A stretch of 59,748 bases of DNA, from contig JAQSYQ010000017.1 in assembly GCA_029256015.1 (NCBI GenBank), forward strand, positions 1 through 59,748, written 5' to 3'. Source of the DNA: Gammaproteobacteria bacterium (lineage in GTDB: Bacteria; Pseudomonadota; Gammaproteobacteria; Francisellales; CACEW01). Made by a program: the position numbers and the translations under genes. The notes below the pieces were generated by a model. That model saw nothing but the letters and a program-made list of their open reading frames with translations. It made no database searches and was not told the origin of the DNA. Shown in pieces: positions 34,797 to 44,275 of the stretch. Every line of letters begins with the position of its first letter. Positions within the stretch are counted from its first letter, which is position 1.

Positions 34797-37700
34797 TTAT
34801 AAATGGATATCGATGTAATCCTTGCCCCCATGCATACACACCTGCGCCAAATCCAACAAACATCTAACCGCTGCGGTATACCTGACAAAGTCCTCATGCC
34901 CACTCAGCTTTAAGTCCTCAACTATTATTCTCCATCGCTTAATCAAATAGAGATAGGACTGCGCCCAAATTTTAATGCGCTCAGCCAAGAGAAGCTTAGG
35001 ATCAGTAAACTGAATGACGCTGATTGAAAAAATTCTCTGCAATTTATCTAGATCATCTTTTAAGCCTGAGCCTGCGAGCATTTCCCAATAACCATTGCTG
35101 CGGATTTTAGCCAGCTCTTTTCTAAGCCAACCAAGAGACAATTGCCTGCTTAGCTCAAAGTAAACTTCAGCCACCTCTTCCAAAGCAATGCTGTTGCGTT
35201 TAGCCGCTTCAATAATATCCATTGCTGGGGACAGATAGGAGAAGTTCACAATTTTATTTGCCAAGTCCGTCGGAACTCCGGCATGGATGAATTTTTCTAT
35301 TAATTTCTCACGATGATGCTGCTCTTCTTCGGATAGGAACTGCGGCGTGAGCTTTAAGAGCTTATCAAACTTGGGTTTTAAATCTTTCGCCATTTCAAGA
35401 ACATTTAAGCCCCCTCTGTAATTGCGCAATAACCAGCGACAACTACGACGCACAAACCTAAAAATTTCATCCATCATATCTGTCTGTATTTGAGTAGGAA
35501 CCTTAGCATCTAAGGCTTCAATTTCCTTCCATAAAGCTTCCAGGTCAAAAGCTTCTAATGCTATTGCAAAAGCTCTGGCAGTCATAGCAGGAGAGGCCCC
35601 TGCCTCGTCATACATTCTGTGTACAAATGAAATCCCGGTATATTGAATCAAAGCATTCGTTAGTTGGGTGGCTATGATTTCTCTACCCAAGTAGTGCTTA
35701 CGCATTTGCTCACCAAAGCGCTCATGCATTAATTTGGGGAATTCATACTCCAAGAATTTCGCAAAATAAGGTTCATCGGGTAAATCTGAGTCTAATAAAG
35801 CTTTTTTGATGACTGTTTTACTATAAGCCATTAACACTGAAAACTCAGGCTTGGTCAGGCCTTTGCCAGAGCTTTGTCTTGCTTTTAATGTTTTGTCATT
35901 GGGCAAAAACTCAAGAGCTCTGTTGAGATAGCCCTCACGCTCGAGCTCTTGCAGCAACCTGGTTTGCATCAATAAAGAACCGGTACGGCTCACTCCATTG
36001 CTAATCGCCTGGGTTTGATGATAGTTATTTTTGAGTACCAGATCTGCAACCTCATCCTGCATTTGTGCAAGCACTTCATTGCGCTGCTTTAATGTCAGCT
36101 CGCCTTGCGCCATCACATCATGCAATAAAATTTTGATATTGACTTCATGGTCAGAACAATCCACCCCGGCTGAGTTATCAATCGCATCGGTATAGTTTTG
36201 ACCGCCTTTTAGGGCATATTCAATTCTTCCTAATTGGGTAAATCCGAGGTTACCCCCTTCTCCTACCACTTTGCATCGAAGGTCTGCACCGTTAACACGC
36301 AAGCCATCGTTGGCCCTGTCCCCGACATTCATATTGATCTCTGAAGTCGCTTTGACATAAGTACCAATTCCGCCGTTCCACAACAAATCAACGGGCGCTT
36401 TTAAGATGGCACGAATTAGCTCATTCGGCTCAAGCTTAGTCTCTTCAATTCCCAACAAAGTTTTGACTTGTTCTGAAACTGAAATGGTTTTAGCTGAGCG
36501 CTCAAAAACCCCACCTCCCTCGCTAATTAAGTCCGGGTTGTAGTCTTTCCAGGTTGACCGCGGCAATGCGAATAAACGTTCACGCTCTTGATAGCTTTTT
36601 TCAATATCGGGATTAGGGTCAAGAAAAATATGCATATGGTTAAATGCTGCAACCAGTTTAATGTGACGGGAACGAAGCATGCCGTTACCGAATACGTCTC
36701 CCGCCATATCACCAATTCCAACTACAGTAAAATCTTGAGTTTGGGTATCTTTACCAAGATGGTGGAAATGGCGCTTAACTGACTCCCAAGCTCCTCTTGC
36801 GGTAATGCCCATTTTCTTATGGTCATAGCCGTTACTTCCACCCGAAGCAAAAGCATCTCCTAGCCAAAAGTTATATTCGGCTGCCACACTGTTAGCAATA
36901 TCTGAGAAAGTAGCCGTTCCTTTATCCGCTGCAACCACTAGATAAGGATCGTCTTCATCGAATCGTACGACTTCTGCAGGATGAATAACCTCAGCTTTCT
37001 GCAAGTTGTCAGTAATATCCAGCAAACCTCGGATAAAAATCTTATAGCACTCGATGGCTTCTTCCATAATAGCTTCGCGGCCCTTATCAGCCGGCAGGTT
37101 TTTAGGAACGAACCCGCCTTTTGCCCCCAAAGGCACAATGACGGCATTTTTAACCTGTTGAGCTTTCATCAGCCCTAATACTTCAGTTCGGAAGTCTTCA
37201 CGGCGGTCTGACCACCTCAGGCCCCCTCTCGCCACTTTAGCTCCACGAAGATGCACCCCTTCAACTTTTGGAGAGTAGACAAAAATCTCAAACATGGGCA
37301 AAGGCTTAGGCATATCTGGAATAGCACTTGGCTTGAGTTTAAACGAAACATAGGATTTAAACTGAGCTTCTGCATTTCTTTGGAAGTAATTAGTACGCAA
37401 AATGGCTTGAATCACATCAATAAAACGTCGAATAATTCTGTCGCTGTCTAAATTGACCACCTGCTCGAGCAGCTTATCAATTTCAGCAGCAATAGCCTTC
37501 ATCTGCTCATTGCGCTGGAACTCATCTGTCGCAGGGTCGAATTTGGCTTTGAATAGCGCCACTAATTTTTGAGCAATTAGGGGGTTATTAGTTAGCGTAT
37601 TTTCCATGTAAGCTTGGCTATACAAGAAACCAATTTGAGTTAAATATTTGGCAATAGAACGCAAAATGATAATATCACGCCATGGCATGCCCGCTTTCAT

Positions 37701-39680
37701 TACCAATGAATTAAAGCCATCGTTTTCAGCATGACCTAGCCAAATTTGAGAAAAAGCTTCCTGAAAAATGCCACTAATGTCTGCCATAGAGGCAATGGAA
37801 TTAATGACCTGCATACCAAAATCAGAAATCCATACAATGCTACCGTCAGTCAGCTTAATCTGATAAGGACGTTCCTCATTAACTCTAAGGCCTAAGTTTT
37901 CTAAAATAGGCAAAACATCTGTAAGAGAAAGAGCTTTGTCTTTTTGGAATAATTTGAAACGGATGCAGTTTTCTGGCTCTTCTAACATGCGATAAAAGCA
38001 CATACCAAGCATATTATTAGCAGCCAAAACACTCTCTATATGCTCAATATCGGTTACCGCTGAGCGAGGTAAAAAGGTTTCTCGATATCCAGCAGGGAAA
38101 GCCCTGGCATATTTGTTATAGCGCAACCCGCCCTCATGCTCCCCGTAATTTTGAATCAAAGATTCACGCAAGTCATCTCGCCAACTGCGGGTGGCTTCTA
38201 TCAATTTGGATTCGATTTTTTTAACATCATATTCTTGAAGAGGACGCTGAGGGTCGACCCGAATAATATAATCAATCCTACACAGAACTGATTCGAGAAA
38301 ATTAGGAGAAAAAGTGGATTCAGTCCCATCAAACTCACGCATTAAAATGTTTTGCATCTTAACCCGAAGTTCAGTATTAAACAGGTCGCGCGGAACATAT
38401 ACCATACAAGAGAAATAGCGACCAAAGGTATCTTTACGTACAAATAAGCGAATGCGCTGTCTTTCATGAATTTGCAAAATACCTACGGCTGTTCTATAAA
38501 GATCGTCTTCAGAAATTTGAAACAGTTCATCCCTTGGGAAGCTTTCTAAAATGCTAACCAAAGCCTTCCATTCATGACCTTTTGCAGGTAAGCCTGAACG
38601 CTGCAATATTTTGGAAACCTTATGACGTAAAAAAGGAATATGGCGAGGATTGGTATGATAAGCCGAAGAAGTATAAAGCCCCACAAAACGGCTTTCCCCA
38701 ACAACTTCTCCATCATGATTAAAATGTTTAACGATAATAACGTCCATATAAGCAGGACGGTGCACTGTAGCCTGATAACTAGATTTAGTAATGATAAGAG
38801 GTTGTGCCTCTTTTAAGACTTCTTCACTTTCTATCAACTCTTCAGCAAAACCCGTCATACCGTAAGTACTGGATGGCTTTAAAATTCCTAATCGTTTATT
38901 TTCTATTCTTTGGAGTTTTCTGCTCTTTCCTTTCCCTTCGATAAGGTATTCGGCATAACCTAAAAAGGTAAAGTGATCATTGTCAAGCCAGTTTAGAAAG
39001 TCGATGGATTCTTTAATATCGTCTGCATCGATGTGACGAGGCGGATTCTGTTGAAGCCTAAGAGAAGCTTCCTGCATACCATTTTTCATGGGAGCAAAAT
39101 CATGAACCGCCAAAGCAACATCCCCTAAAACTTTTAATAAAGCGTCTCTAATGCTCAAGAAAGTCGCTTCGTCTTCTGGCTGACGGTCAATTTCAATATA
39201 AATTTCTGCTTCACGAGACAGTCCTGGGTCCTCAGCGCTGGAGTGACCCATAATTTTTTCAAGCTGCCCCTCTTTATTGCGTGCCACTCCAATGCAACCA
39301 GCATGCGCAATAAAATGAATATTTAGGCCTAGACGATTAATCTCCATCAATAAGGTATCAACCAAAAACGGCATTTCATCATGACACACTTCAATAATAG
39401 TATGCGATGACTTCCAGCCATCTTTAGCAAAATCAGGATTGTAGACTCTAAGTTTGACTTCACCTGGCTGACGCTGGCTTATAAAACCCCAGTGTGAGAT
39501 TAAGGCACCATATAAATCGATGGGATCTCTGGAGGAAAGCTCATCTTTGGAAACGGAGGAATAGTATTCAGGAACGAATTGAATCAGTTGATCAATGTTT
39601 TTAACGGGTTGCTTCTGTTTAATAAGCTTAATTAATTCATTTAACACTGAATTATTTTTTTCATCTGATTGCAACAACAT
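34797..39680 (-). CDS. gdhB: large NAD-specific glutamate dehydrogenase (180-kDa class)
   Basis: Oxidises glutamate to 2-oxoglutarate and ammonia with NAD+, feeding amino-acid carbon into the TCA cycle. It has 1627 residues, the usual length for the L-GDH180 class. The N-terminal ~700 residues are regulatory (ACT-like) regions. The catalytic part starts near residue 800, with VARGGLRWSDRREDFRTEVLG and the lysine-containing VPLGAKGGFV, and DMAGDVFGNGMLRSRHIKLV in the nucleotide-binding region. The long C-terminal helical domain completes the family layout. GGAAG precedes the ATG. Such enzymes are common in Legionella-like bacteria that grow on host amino acids. It converges on the pilin genes across the repeat island. 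Confidence 0.96.
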   Translation of the reverse strand: MLLQSDEKNNSVLNELIKLIKQKQPVKNIDQLIQFVPEYYSSVSKDELSSRDPIDLYGALISHWGFISQRQPGEVKLRVYNPDFAKDGWKSSHTIIEVCHDEMPFLVDTLLMEINRLGLNIHFIAHAGCIGVARNKEGQLEKIMGHSSAEDPGLSREAEIYIEIDRQPEDEATFLSIRDALLKVLGDVALAVHDFAPMKNGMQEASLRLQQNPPRHIDADDIKESIDFLNWLDNDHFTFLGYAEYLIEGKGKSRKLQRIENKRLGILKPSSTYGMTGFAEELIESEEVLKEAQPLIITKSSYQATVHRPAYMDVIIVKHFNHDGEVVGESRFVGLYTSSAYHTNPRHIPFLRHKVSKILQRSGLPAKGHEWKALVSILESFPRDELFQISEDDLYRTAVGILQIHERQRIRLFVRKDTFGRYFSCMVYVPRDLFNTELRVKMQNILMREFDGTESTFSPNFLESVLCRIDYIIRVDPQRPLQEYDVKKIESKLIEATRSWRDDLRESLIQNYGEHEGGLRYNKYARAFPAGYRETFLPRSAVTDIEHIESVLAANNMLGMCFYRMLEEPENCIRFKLFQKDKALSLTDVLPILENLGLRVNEERPYQIKLTDGSIVWISDFGMQVINSIASMADISGIFQEAFSQIWLGHAENDGFNSLVMKAGMPWRDIIILRSIAKYLTQIGFLYSQAYMENTLTNNPLIAQKLVALFKAKFDPATDEFQRNEQMKAIAAEIDKLLEQVVNLDSDRIIRRFIDVIQAILRTNYFQRNAEAQFKSYVSFKLKPSAIPDMPKPLPMFEIFVYSPKVEGVHLRGAKVARGGLRWSDRREDFRTEVLGLMKAQQVKNAVIVPLGAKGGFVPKNLPADKGREAIMEEAIECYKIFIRGLLDITDNLQKAEVIHPAEVVRFDEDDPYLVVAADKGTATFSDIANSVAAEYNFWLGDAFASGGSNGYDHKKMGITARGAWESVKRHFHHLGKDTQTQDFTVVGIGDMAGDVFGNGMLRSRHIKLVAAFNHMHIFLDPNPDIEKSYQERERLFALPRSTWKDYNPDLISEGGGVFERSAKTISVSEQVKTLLGIEETKLEPNELIRAILKAPVDLLWNGGIGTYVKATSEINMNVGDRANDGLRVNGADLRCKVVGEGGNLGFTQLGRIEYALKGGQNYTDAIDNSAGVDCSDHEVNIKILLHDVMAQGELTLKQRNEVLAQMQDEVADLVLKNNYHQTQAISNGVSRTGSLLMQTRLLQELEREGYLNRALEFLPNDKTLKARQSSGKGLTKPEFSVLMAYSKTVIKKALLDSDLPDEPYFAKFLEYEFPKLMHERFGEQMRKHYLGREIIATQLTNALIQYTGISFVHRMYDEAGASPAMTARAFAIALEAFDLEALWKEIEALDAKVPTQIQTDMMDEIFRFVRRSCRWLLRNYRGGLNVLEMAKDLKPKFDKLLKLTPQFLSEEEQHHREKLIEKFIHAGVPTDLANKIVNFSYLSPAMDIIEAAKRNSIALEEVAEVYFELSRQLSLGWLRKELAKIRSNGYWEMLAGSGLKDDLDKLQRIFSISVIQFTDPKLLLAERIKIWAQSYLYLIKRWRIIVEDLKLSGHEDFVRYTAAVRCLLDLAQVCMHGGKDYIDIHL

Positions 39681-39825
39681 TTACTTCCACTCCTGGATTC
39701 TATAGGACCCAAATATGATACTACTGACGGCTGCTCTAAGCAATTGGCAAATCCCCCTAAGCGCTTGCTAATTTAGAGCGTTGCCAGGCTGATTTGATTA
39801 AAACATAATCTTAAAAAGTGAAGAA

Positions 39826-40932
39826 TTATTCCCAAGCTTTCTCGGTCAGCAAAGACTTATCCAGCTTAGACACTGCCTCTTTCAAATCTTTTGCCGCCAA
39901 AAGGCCTGTTTTAGCGCCTGCTTGCTGAATCACGGAAGCACTGTTAACAATGCCGTATCGAATAGCATCTGGAACACTATTGCCGGCATATAAGGCCCCT
40001 ACAAAGCTTGAGCCAAAAGCATCTCCTGCCCCAAGTGTATTGACCACTTTAACCTGCATACTTTTGTGGAAATATAAGCGATCTTTAGTGGCGACATAGA
40101 CCCCTTCAGCGCCGTTGGTTACGACCACAACTTTTGGGCCCAGCTTAAGAACTTCTTTAAAAAATTGCCTTAGGTTAAAATAGCTGTCTTGAAAGCTGAT
40201 CTTAGCTTCTAATAGCCTATCTGCCCCTTGAGAGCTTTTGTTGGCAGTCTCTACTGATTCTCGCAATGAAGCATCAGCCTGCATAAGAGAAATCATGAAC
40301 TGCATAGCTTCATCATAATTTAAAATTAAAGTATCAATTCCGCCCAATGCGCTTTTTAAAAAGCTGCTGCCAAGCTTTAACTGGCTGATACCGGGATTGA
40401 CAGCCATTCTCACACCATGATCTTTGGCTTGCTTAGCAATTTCAGGCAATCTTTCTGCAGAAGCCCGGCTTAAAGAAGTGACGTAAACAAACTGGCTATC
40501 ACAGACTTTATCCAGAGGAATATCCGCTGGCAACAAATTGGCATTGGCTCCTCTATAGGCAAATACCGTTCTGTCCCCTTTTAAAGAAGGCACCACAAAG
40601 GACCCAGCAGTCCCCATTTTATCGGTATAGCTCACTAAACTTAAATCAATTCCATATTTTTCAAGCTCATCTAGCACCATTTGGCCTGCTGCATCTTTAC
40701 CAAGCTTACATACTACAGCAGCCTCATAGCCTTGTCTTTTAAAGGAAACTGCGGCATTGGTTGCCCCGCCTCCGCTAGAGGTTTTTTGCTCGGTGACCTC
40801 GATTTTTTTACCTTCTTCTAACAGCAAATAGGATTGCTGGCTATTCTGGCGCTGATGCACCAAAGTCTCCATATCTTCATAGCTAATAATGGTATCGAGG
40901 GTCGCGCCGCCGATAACGAGCACTTTTTTCAT
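39826..40932 (-). CDS. PfkB-family carbohydrate/nucleoside kinase
   Basis: A 368-residue ribokinase-fold kinase. The N-terminal signature is SSGGGATNAAVSFKRQGYEA, and the C-terminal signature is NTLGAGDAFGSSFVGALYAG, with the catalytic base in GAGD. The first residue of the usual DTxGAGD is Asn here, a change tolerated in the family. An extra helical insertion (about residues 208-240, MQADASLRESVETANKSSQG) lies in the middle. CAGG lies 6 bases before the ATG. The substrate cannot be told from the sequence; ribose, adenosine and other sugars are candidates. It is separated by 109 bases from the ABC transporter upstream. Confidence 0.9.
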   Translation of the reverse strand: MKKVLVIGGATLDTIISYEDMETLVHQRQNSQQSYLLLEEGKKIEVTEQKTSSGGGATNAAVSFKRQGYEAAVVCKLGKDAAGQMVLDELEKYGIDLSLVSYTDKMGTAGSFVVPSLKGDRTVFAYRGANANLLPADIPLDKVCDSQFVYVTSLSRASAERLPEIAKQAKDHGVRMAVNPGISQLKLGSSFLKSALGGIDTLILNYDEAMQFMISLMQADASLRESVETANKSSQGADRLLEAKISFQDSYFNLRQFFKEVLKLGPKVVVVTNGAEGVYVATKDRLYFHKSMQVKVVNTLGAGDAFGSSFVGALYAGNSVPDAIRYGIVNSASVIQQAGAKTGLLAAKDLKEAVSKLDKSLLTEKAWE

Positions 40933-41041
40933 GTAAAACCTGCTTTGTTTTCAGTTCTATTGATTATAGCGCTAAGAATTTAATTTAACACTACGCAAGG
41001 AAATAGAGTAGCTGCTATCGAAAACAGGCCTATTCTGAGGG

Positions 41042-41986
41042 TTAATTGCCTTGATAGCGCTGAATGCTGATAGATTGCTTAATAAGCCCGTTTTTCAGCA
41101 TGGAATCAGCAAAATTCTGATAACGACCTGGATCTATTTGGCTTGGGTTATCGCTAAAATATTGAATCGAAGCCATCCAAATCGCTTGGTTGGCTTTTGC
41201 CATTTGTGCATTAGGCGCTAATTGCTGCGTATAGGCCGCACTTGCCTTTTGCCAAGATTCTGTTGGATGGGCTTTTAAGTAAGATACAGCCTGAGCCAAA
41301 GCTTTATTAAAGCGAGCAACTTCACCACGATTCACAGTCTTGCTATTGGCAATAAATACCAGCTCATCATAGCTTGGCACTCCATTTTCCTCTGGGTAAA
41401 ATGCCCTGGTGCCATAGCCCATCTCTGCCATTTGCACAGGTTCGACATTTCGCATCATGCCGTCTACCGCAGTCACTTTATGAGATAATAAAGCTTGAAT
41501 TAAGTCCATTTGAATATTGATCTGGTTTACAGAATTAGCTGAAAGATGATGGTAAGCCAGCATGGTGTTAAGCATGGCCTGGGTGGACGGGCTGGCTGAA
41601 TAGCCAATAGACTGGCCCTTTAAATCGGCAAAATGCATATAAGGGCTGTCAGCTAATACCACTATGCAGTTTAAAGGCTGATTGACTAGAGTCCCCACCC
41701 ATACCAAAGGCATGCCAGAATCTATTTCTATCAATAAGCTAGGCTGATAATCAATGGCCATATCGGCCTGCCCCGATGCAACCAATTGAGCGGGTTCTGT
41801 GCTTTGAACCGGAGTAAGCAGGTTTACATCCAGCCCCTGCTGCTTAAAATAGCCCTGCTGCTCTGCCACCAAAATAGGAGCATGGTCTGGATTAATATAC
41901 CAATCTAAAGCGAGATTAACTTTATCCAAAGCTTGAGCTGAAATACAAAAAGAAATTAAAGCAGCCAGTAATGCTATTTTTTTCAT
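41042..41986 (-). CDS. NMT1/ThiY-like solute-binding protein
   Basis: A 314-residue periplasmic protein with a signal peptide (about 1-19, ending AQA). The motif LALDWYINPDHAPILVAEQQGYF is typical of NMT1/THI5-like proteins that bind hydroxymethylpyrimidine-type thiamine precursors (ThiY). The two-lobed fold continues to about residue 310. It is the last gene of a three-gene ABC importer; the start follows GGGAGG and abuts the permease stop (TAA-ATG). No TPP riboswitch-like sequence was seen upstream. The thiamine-precursor substrate is inferred from family and operon make-up. Confidence 0.85.
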   Translation of the reverse strand: MKKIALLAALISFCISAQALDKVNLALDWYINPDHAPILVAEQQGYFKQQGLDVNLLTPVQSTEPAQLVASGQADMAIDYQPSLLIEIDSGMPLVWVGTLVNQPLNCIVVLADSPYMHFADLKGQSIGYSASPSTQAMLNTMLAYHHLSANSVNQINIQMDLIQALLSHKVTAVDGMMRNVEPVQMAEMGYGTRAFYPEENGVPSYDELVFIANSKTVNRGEVARFNKALAQAVSYLKAHPTESWQKASAAYTQQLAPNAQMAKANQAIWMASIQYFSDNPSQIDPGRYQNFADSMLKNGLIKQSISIQRYQGN

Positions 41987-42733
41987 TTAGGAGCCTCCCT
42001 GCCAAAATATAAGATGGTTTAAACTGATCTCAACCAAGTAATACAGTAATAGTGAAAAACTCACCAATAAGGTTAAGGCGGCAAACATTAGAGGCATATC
42101 CAACCTCGCCTCTGCATTCACTATCACAAAGCCCAAGCCCTGGCTTGAGCCGACCCACTCTCCAATAATGGCTGCCATCGGTGCCCAGGCAGTGGCAACC
42201 TTCAGCCCTGAACTTAGGGCCGGCAAAGCTGCGGGAAAACTAATATAGCGCATCGTTCTCCAAGGACTTGCCTCTAAAAGCACAGCTAGATCCATCCAGG
42301 CTTCCGGAGTCTGTTTAATCCCTTCAAAAAAAGCCGCGGTGACAGGGAAAAACAGCACCATGATAATCACCGCTATTTTAGAGGCCACACCATAGCCAAG
42401 CCATAAAACGAATAAAGGTGCAAAGGCAAAAGTAGGAATAGCTTGGCTGATGACAATAACGGGCAATAACCAAAACCTAAGCGGTCTAAATAAGCCCATT
42501 CCAACAGCTGCAGCCATCCCCCAGATTACCGCTAAAAATAAACCCAAGAGAGTTTCTAGCAGAGTCGGCAAAAATTGTTGAAGCAGGAAAATCTTGCTTT
42601 GCCATAATTCGCTCAAAACCTGAAGAGGGCTTGGCAATAAATAGGATGGAATATGAAACAGCAATACTATTGCCTGCCAAAAGCCCAAGAGGCCCGCTAC
42701 TAAGATGAGCGCTTTTTTAAAATGCCTAGCCAT
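41987..42733 (-). CDS. ABC transporter permease, ThiX-like
   Basis: A 248-residue inner-membrane protein of the binding-protein-dependent permease class with about six helices. The EAA-type loop is DLAVLLEASPWRTMRYISFPAALPALSSGLK, followed by WAPMAAIIGEWVGSSQGLGFVI, typical of the nitrate/sulfonate/thiamine-precursor group. The start abuts the ATPase stop (TAG-ATG) and has GAGGTGG upstream. It forms a transporter with the flanking ATPase and binding-protein genes. Confidence 0.9.
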   Translation of the reverse strand: MARHFKKALILVAGLLGFWQAIVLLFHIPSYLLPSPLQVLSELWQSKIFLLQQFLPTLLETLLGLFLAVIWGMAAAVGMGLFRPLRFWLLPVIVISQAIPTFAFAPLFVLWLGYGVASKIAVIIMVLFFPVTAAFFEGIKQTPEAWMDLAVLLEASPWRTMRYISFPAALPALSSGLKVATAWAPMAAIIGEWVGSSQGLGFVIVNAEARLDMPLMFAALTLLVSFSLLLYYLVEISLNHLIFWQGGS

Positions 42734-43480
42734 CTATTCCACCTCTTTTGGGTGATGTCGTTTCAATAGATCCAAAATATGTTTGTATAAAGCCAGCAAT
42801 TTCGGGTCTTCTATATCTCTTGGGCTCTGATGATCCAATTCTATGACTTCCACCAATTGAGCAGGCTTGCCTGCCAAAATTTTGATTTCATGGCCCAGTC
42901 TTAAGGCTTCTAATGGATCATGAGTGACCATAATGACAGTACGGCCCTTTAAACAGTCAGATGCCAACTCCTGCAGGCGGTATCGGCTAATGGCATCTAA
43001 GGCAGAAAAAGGCTCATCCAATAGAACTATCGGCTTATCTGCCATAAGGGTCCTCGCCAAAGCCACCCTTTGCCTCATTCCTCCCGATAAGTTAGCCGGA
43101 AAGTAATCATAAAAGTCTTGAAGACCCACCTGCTTTAACAGAGCCTTAGCCTGGCTTACATACAATGCGGGATCATAGCCTTCTAAACGCTTGCAATGCA
43201 AAACGTTATCCAAAGCATTTAACCACGGCAAAAGTCCGTCTTGCTGAGCCATATAAATGACCTGAGACTTGAGATTGGGTTCAATATTTGCAGAGGCTTC
43301 AGTAAAAGCCTGTTTACGTTGATTCGTTAATCCGGCAATTAATCTTAATAGACTGGTCTTCCCCACTCCGCTGCCGCCCAATAGGCAAGTCCACTGTCCT
43401 GTTTGAAAACTTAGATTAAGATCAGAAAAAATTAACTGATCTTTGAATTTAAGATAGGCATGTTGGATTGAAATGCTCAC
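42734..43480 (-). CDS. ABC transporter ATPase, ThiZ-like
   Basis: A 248-residue ATPase of the nitrate/taurine/thiamine-precursor class. It has Walker A LLGGSGVGKTS, the signature LSGGMRQRVALARTL, Walker B IVLLDEPFSALD and switch His in MVTHDPLEALRLG. The start is GTG at 43480 with a weak SD; it follows dnaQ by 24 bases on the same strand, so it may be co-transcribed with the yafS-rnhA-dnaQ block. It energises the ThiX-like permease. Confidence 0.9.
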   Translation of the reverse strand: MSISIQHAYLKFKDQLIFSDLNLSFQTGQWTCLLGGSGVGKTSLLRLIAGLTNQRKQAFTEASANIEPNLKSQVIYMAQQDGLLPWLNALDNVLHCKRLEGYDPALYVSQAKALLKQVGLQDFYDYFPANLSGGMRQRVALARTLMADKPIVLLDEPFSALDAISRYRLQELASDCLKGRTVIMVTHDPLEALRLGHEIKILAGKPAQLVEVIELDHQSPRDIEDPKLLALYKHILDLLKRHHPKEVE

Positions 43481-43504
43481 GATAAGCTACTTTTATGAAC
43501 GAAA

Positions 43505-44224
43505 TTAAGAGCTGAGTTTACTCCAAACCGCTTTATCATTCGATAACTTTTCGAGCAGACTGATATAGTCATTATGAGCTTGACTTTCATCGCTATCAGC
43601 CTTTACCACCGCTAATCTTAAAGCTTGCCGGTTAATTTTGGCTTCTATGTTATTGCTATCCAGCTCACTATCTGACTCTTTTTCGTGAAACAGCAAGCTT
43701 TCCTGCCCGCTAGTCAACGCCAAATAGACTTCAGCTAGCAACTGGGCGTCAAGCAAAGCACCATGCAGCTTACGATGGGCATTACTGATCCCATATTTTT
43801 TACACAAGGCATCTAATGATAAACGCTGTCCAGGGTGTTTAGTTCTGGCCAAAGCCAAAGTATCAAGCACAGTGCAATGGTCAGTTATAAGCCCCCAGTC
43901 ATTACGTCTCAATGAACTAAGCTCATGATTCAAAAAGCCTATATCAAAGCTTGCATTGTGAATAACCAGTTCAGCCCCTTTAAGGTATGCCATTAGCTGG
44001 TCTACTATTTGATAAAACCTCGGCTTATCACTTAAAAACTCGGCGCTGATTCCATGAACTTCTAATGCGCCTGCATCAATATGTCGGTCAGGGTTCAAAT
44101 AATAATGAAAATGATTGCCCGTTAAGCGCCTATCGATTAACTCAACACAACCAATTTCAATAATTTTATGACCATCTCTAGTTTCAAGACCGGTAGTTTC
44201 AGTATCTAGTATAATTTGTCTCAC
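43505..44224 (-). CDS. dnaQ: DNA polymerase III epsilon subunit (3'-5' proofreading exonuclease)
   Basis: A DEDDh exonuclease of the replicative polymerase. It has 239 residues (E. coli 243). The active-site residues are D7 and E9 (ILDTETTGLE), D94 (HNASFDIGFL), H154 and D159 (HGALLDAQLLAEVY). A C-terminal tail would bind the alpha subunit. The start is GTG at 44224; its SD AGGGAGG (44231-44237) with a 6-base spacer is part of an R2 repeat, so the repeat supplies the initiation signal. Gene order yafS-rnhA-dnaQ is the conserved gammaproteobacterial one. Confidence 0.96.
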   Translation of the reverse strand: MRQIILDTETTGLETRDGHKIIEIGCVELIDRRLTGNHFHYYLNPDRHIDAGALEVHGISAEFLSDKPRFYQIVDQLMAYLKGAELVIHNASFDIGFLNHELSSLRRNDWGLITDHCTVLDTLALARTKHPGQRLSLDALCKKYGISNAHRKLHGALLDAQLLAEVYLALTSGQESLLFHEKESDSELDSNNIEAKINRQALRLAVVKADSDESQAHNDYISLLEKLSNDKAVWSKLSS

Positions 44225-44226
44225 TT

Positions 44227-44259
44227 AAATCCTCCCTGCCCTCCTTTATTAAAGGAGGG
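44227..44259. repeat. R2 half-repeat that carries the dnaQ ribosome-binding site
   Basis: AAATCCTCCCTGCC followed by the hairpin CCTCCTTTATTAAAGGAGG, matching the half unit at 4285-4319. The minus-strand AGGGAGG within it is the SD of dnaQ. Confidence 0.8.
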
Positions 44260-44275
44260 TTATTAGCCTTTTCTT

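Noticed and set aside
34675..34863. 62-codon minus-strand frame across the direct repeat and gdh end
   Set aside because: It is translated repeat sequence plus an out-of-frame part of gdh, without an SD.
41042..43500. TPP riboswitch for the ThiYXZ-like operon
   Set aside because: Only 24 bases separate the ATPase gene from dnaQ, with no room for a riboswitch, and no THI-box-like sequence was seen.
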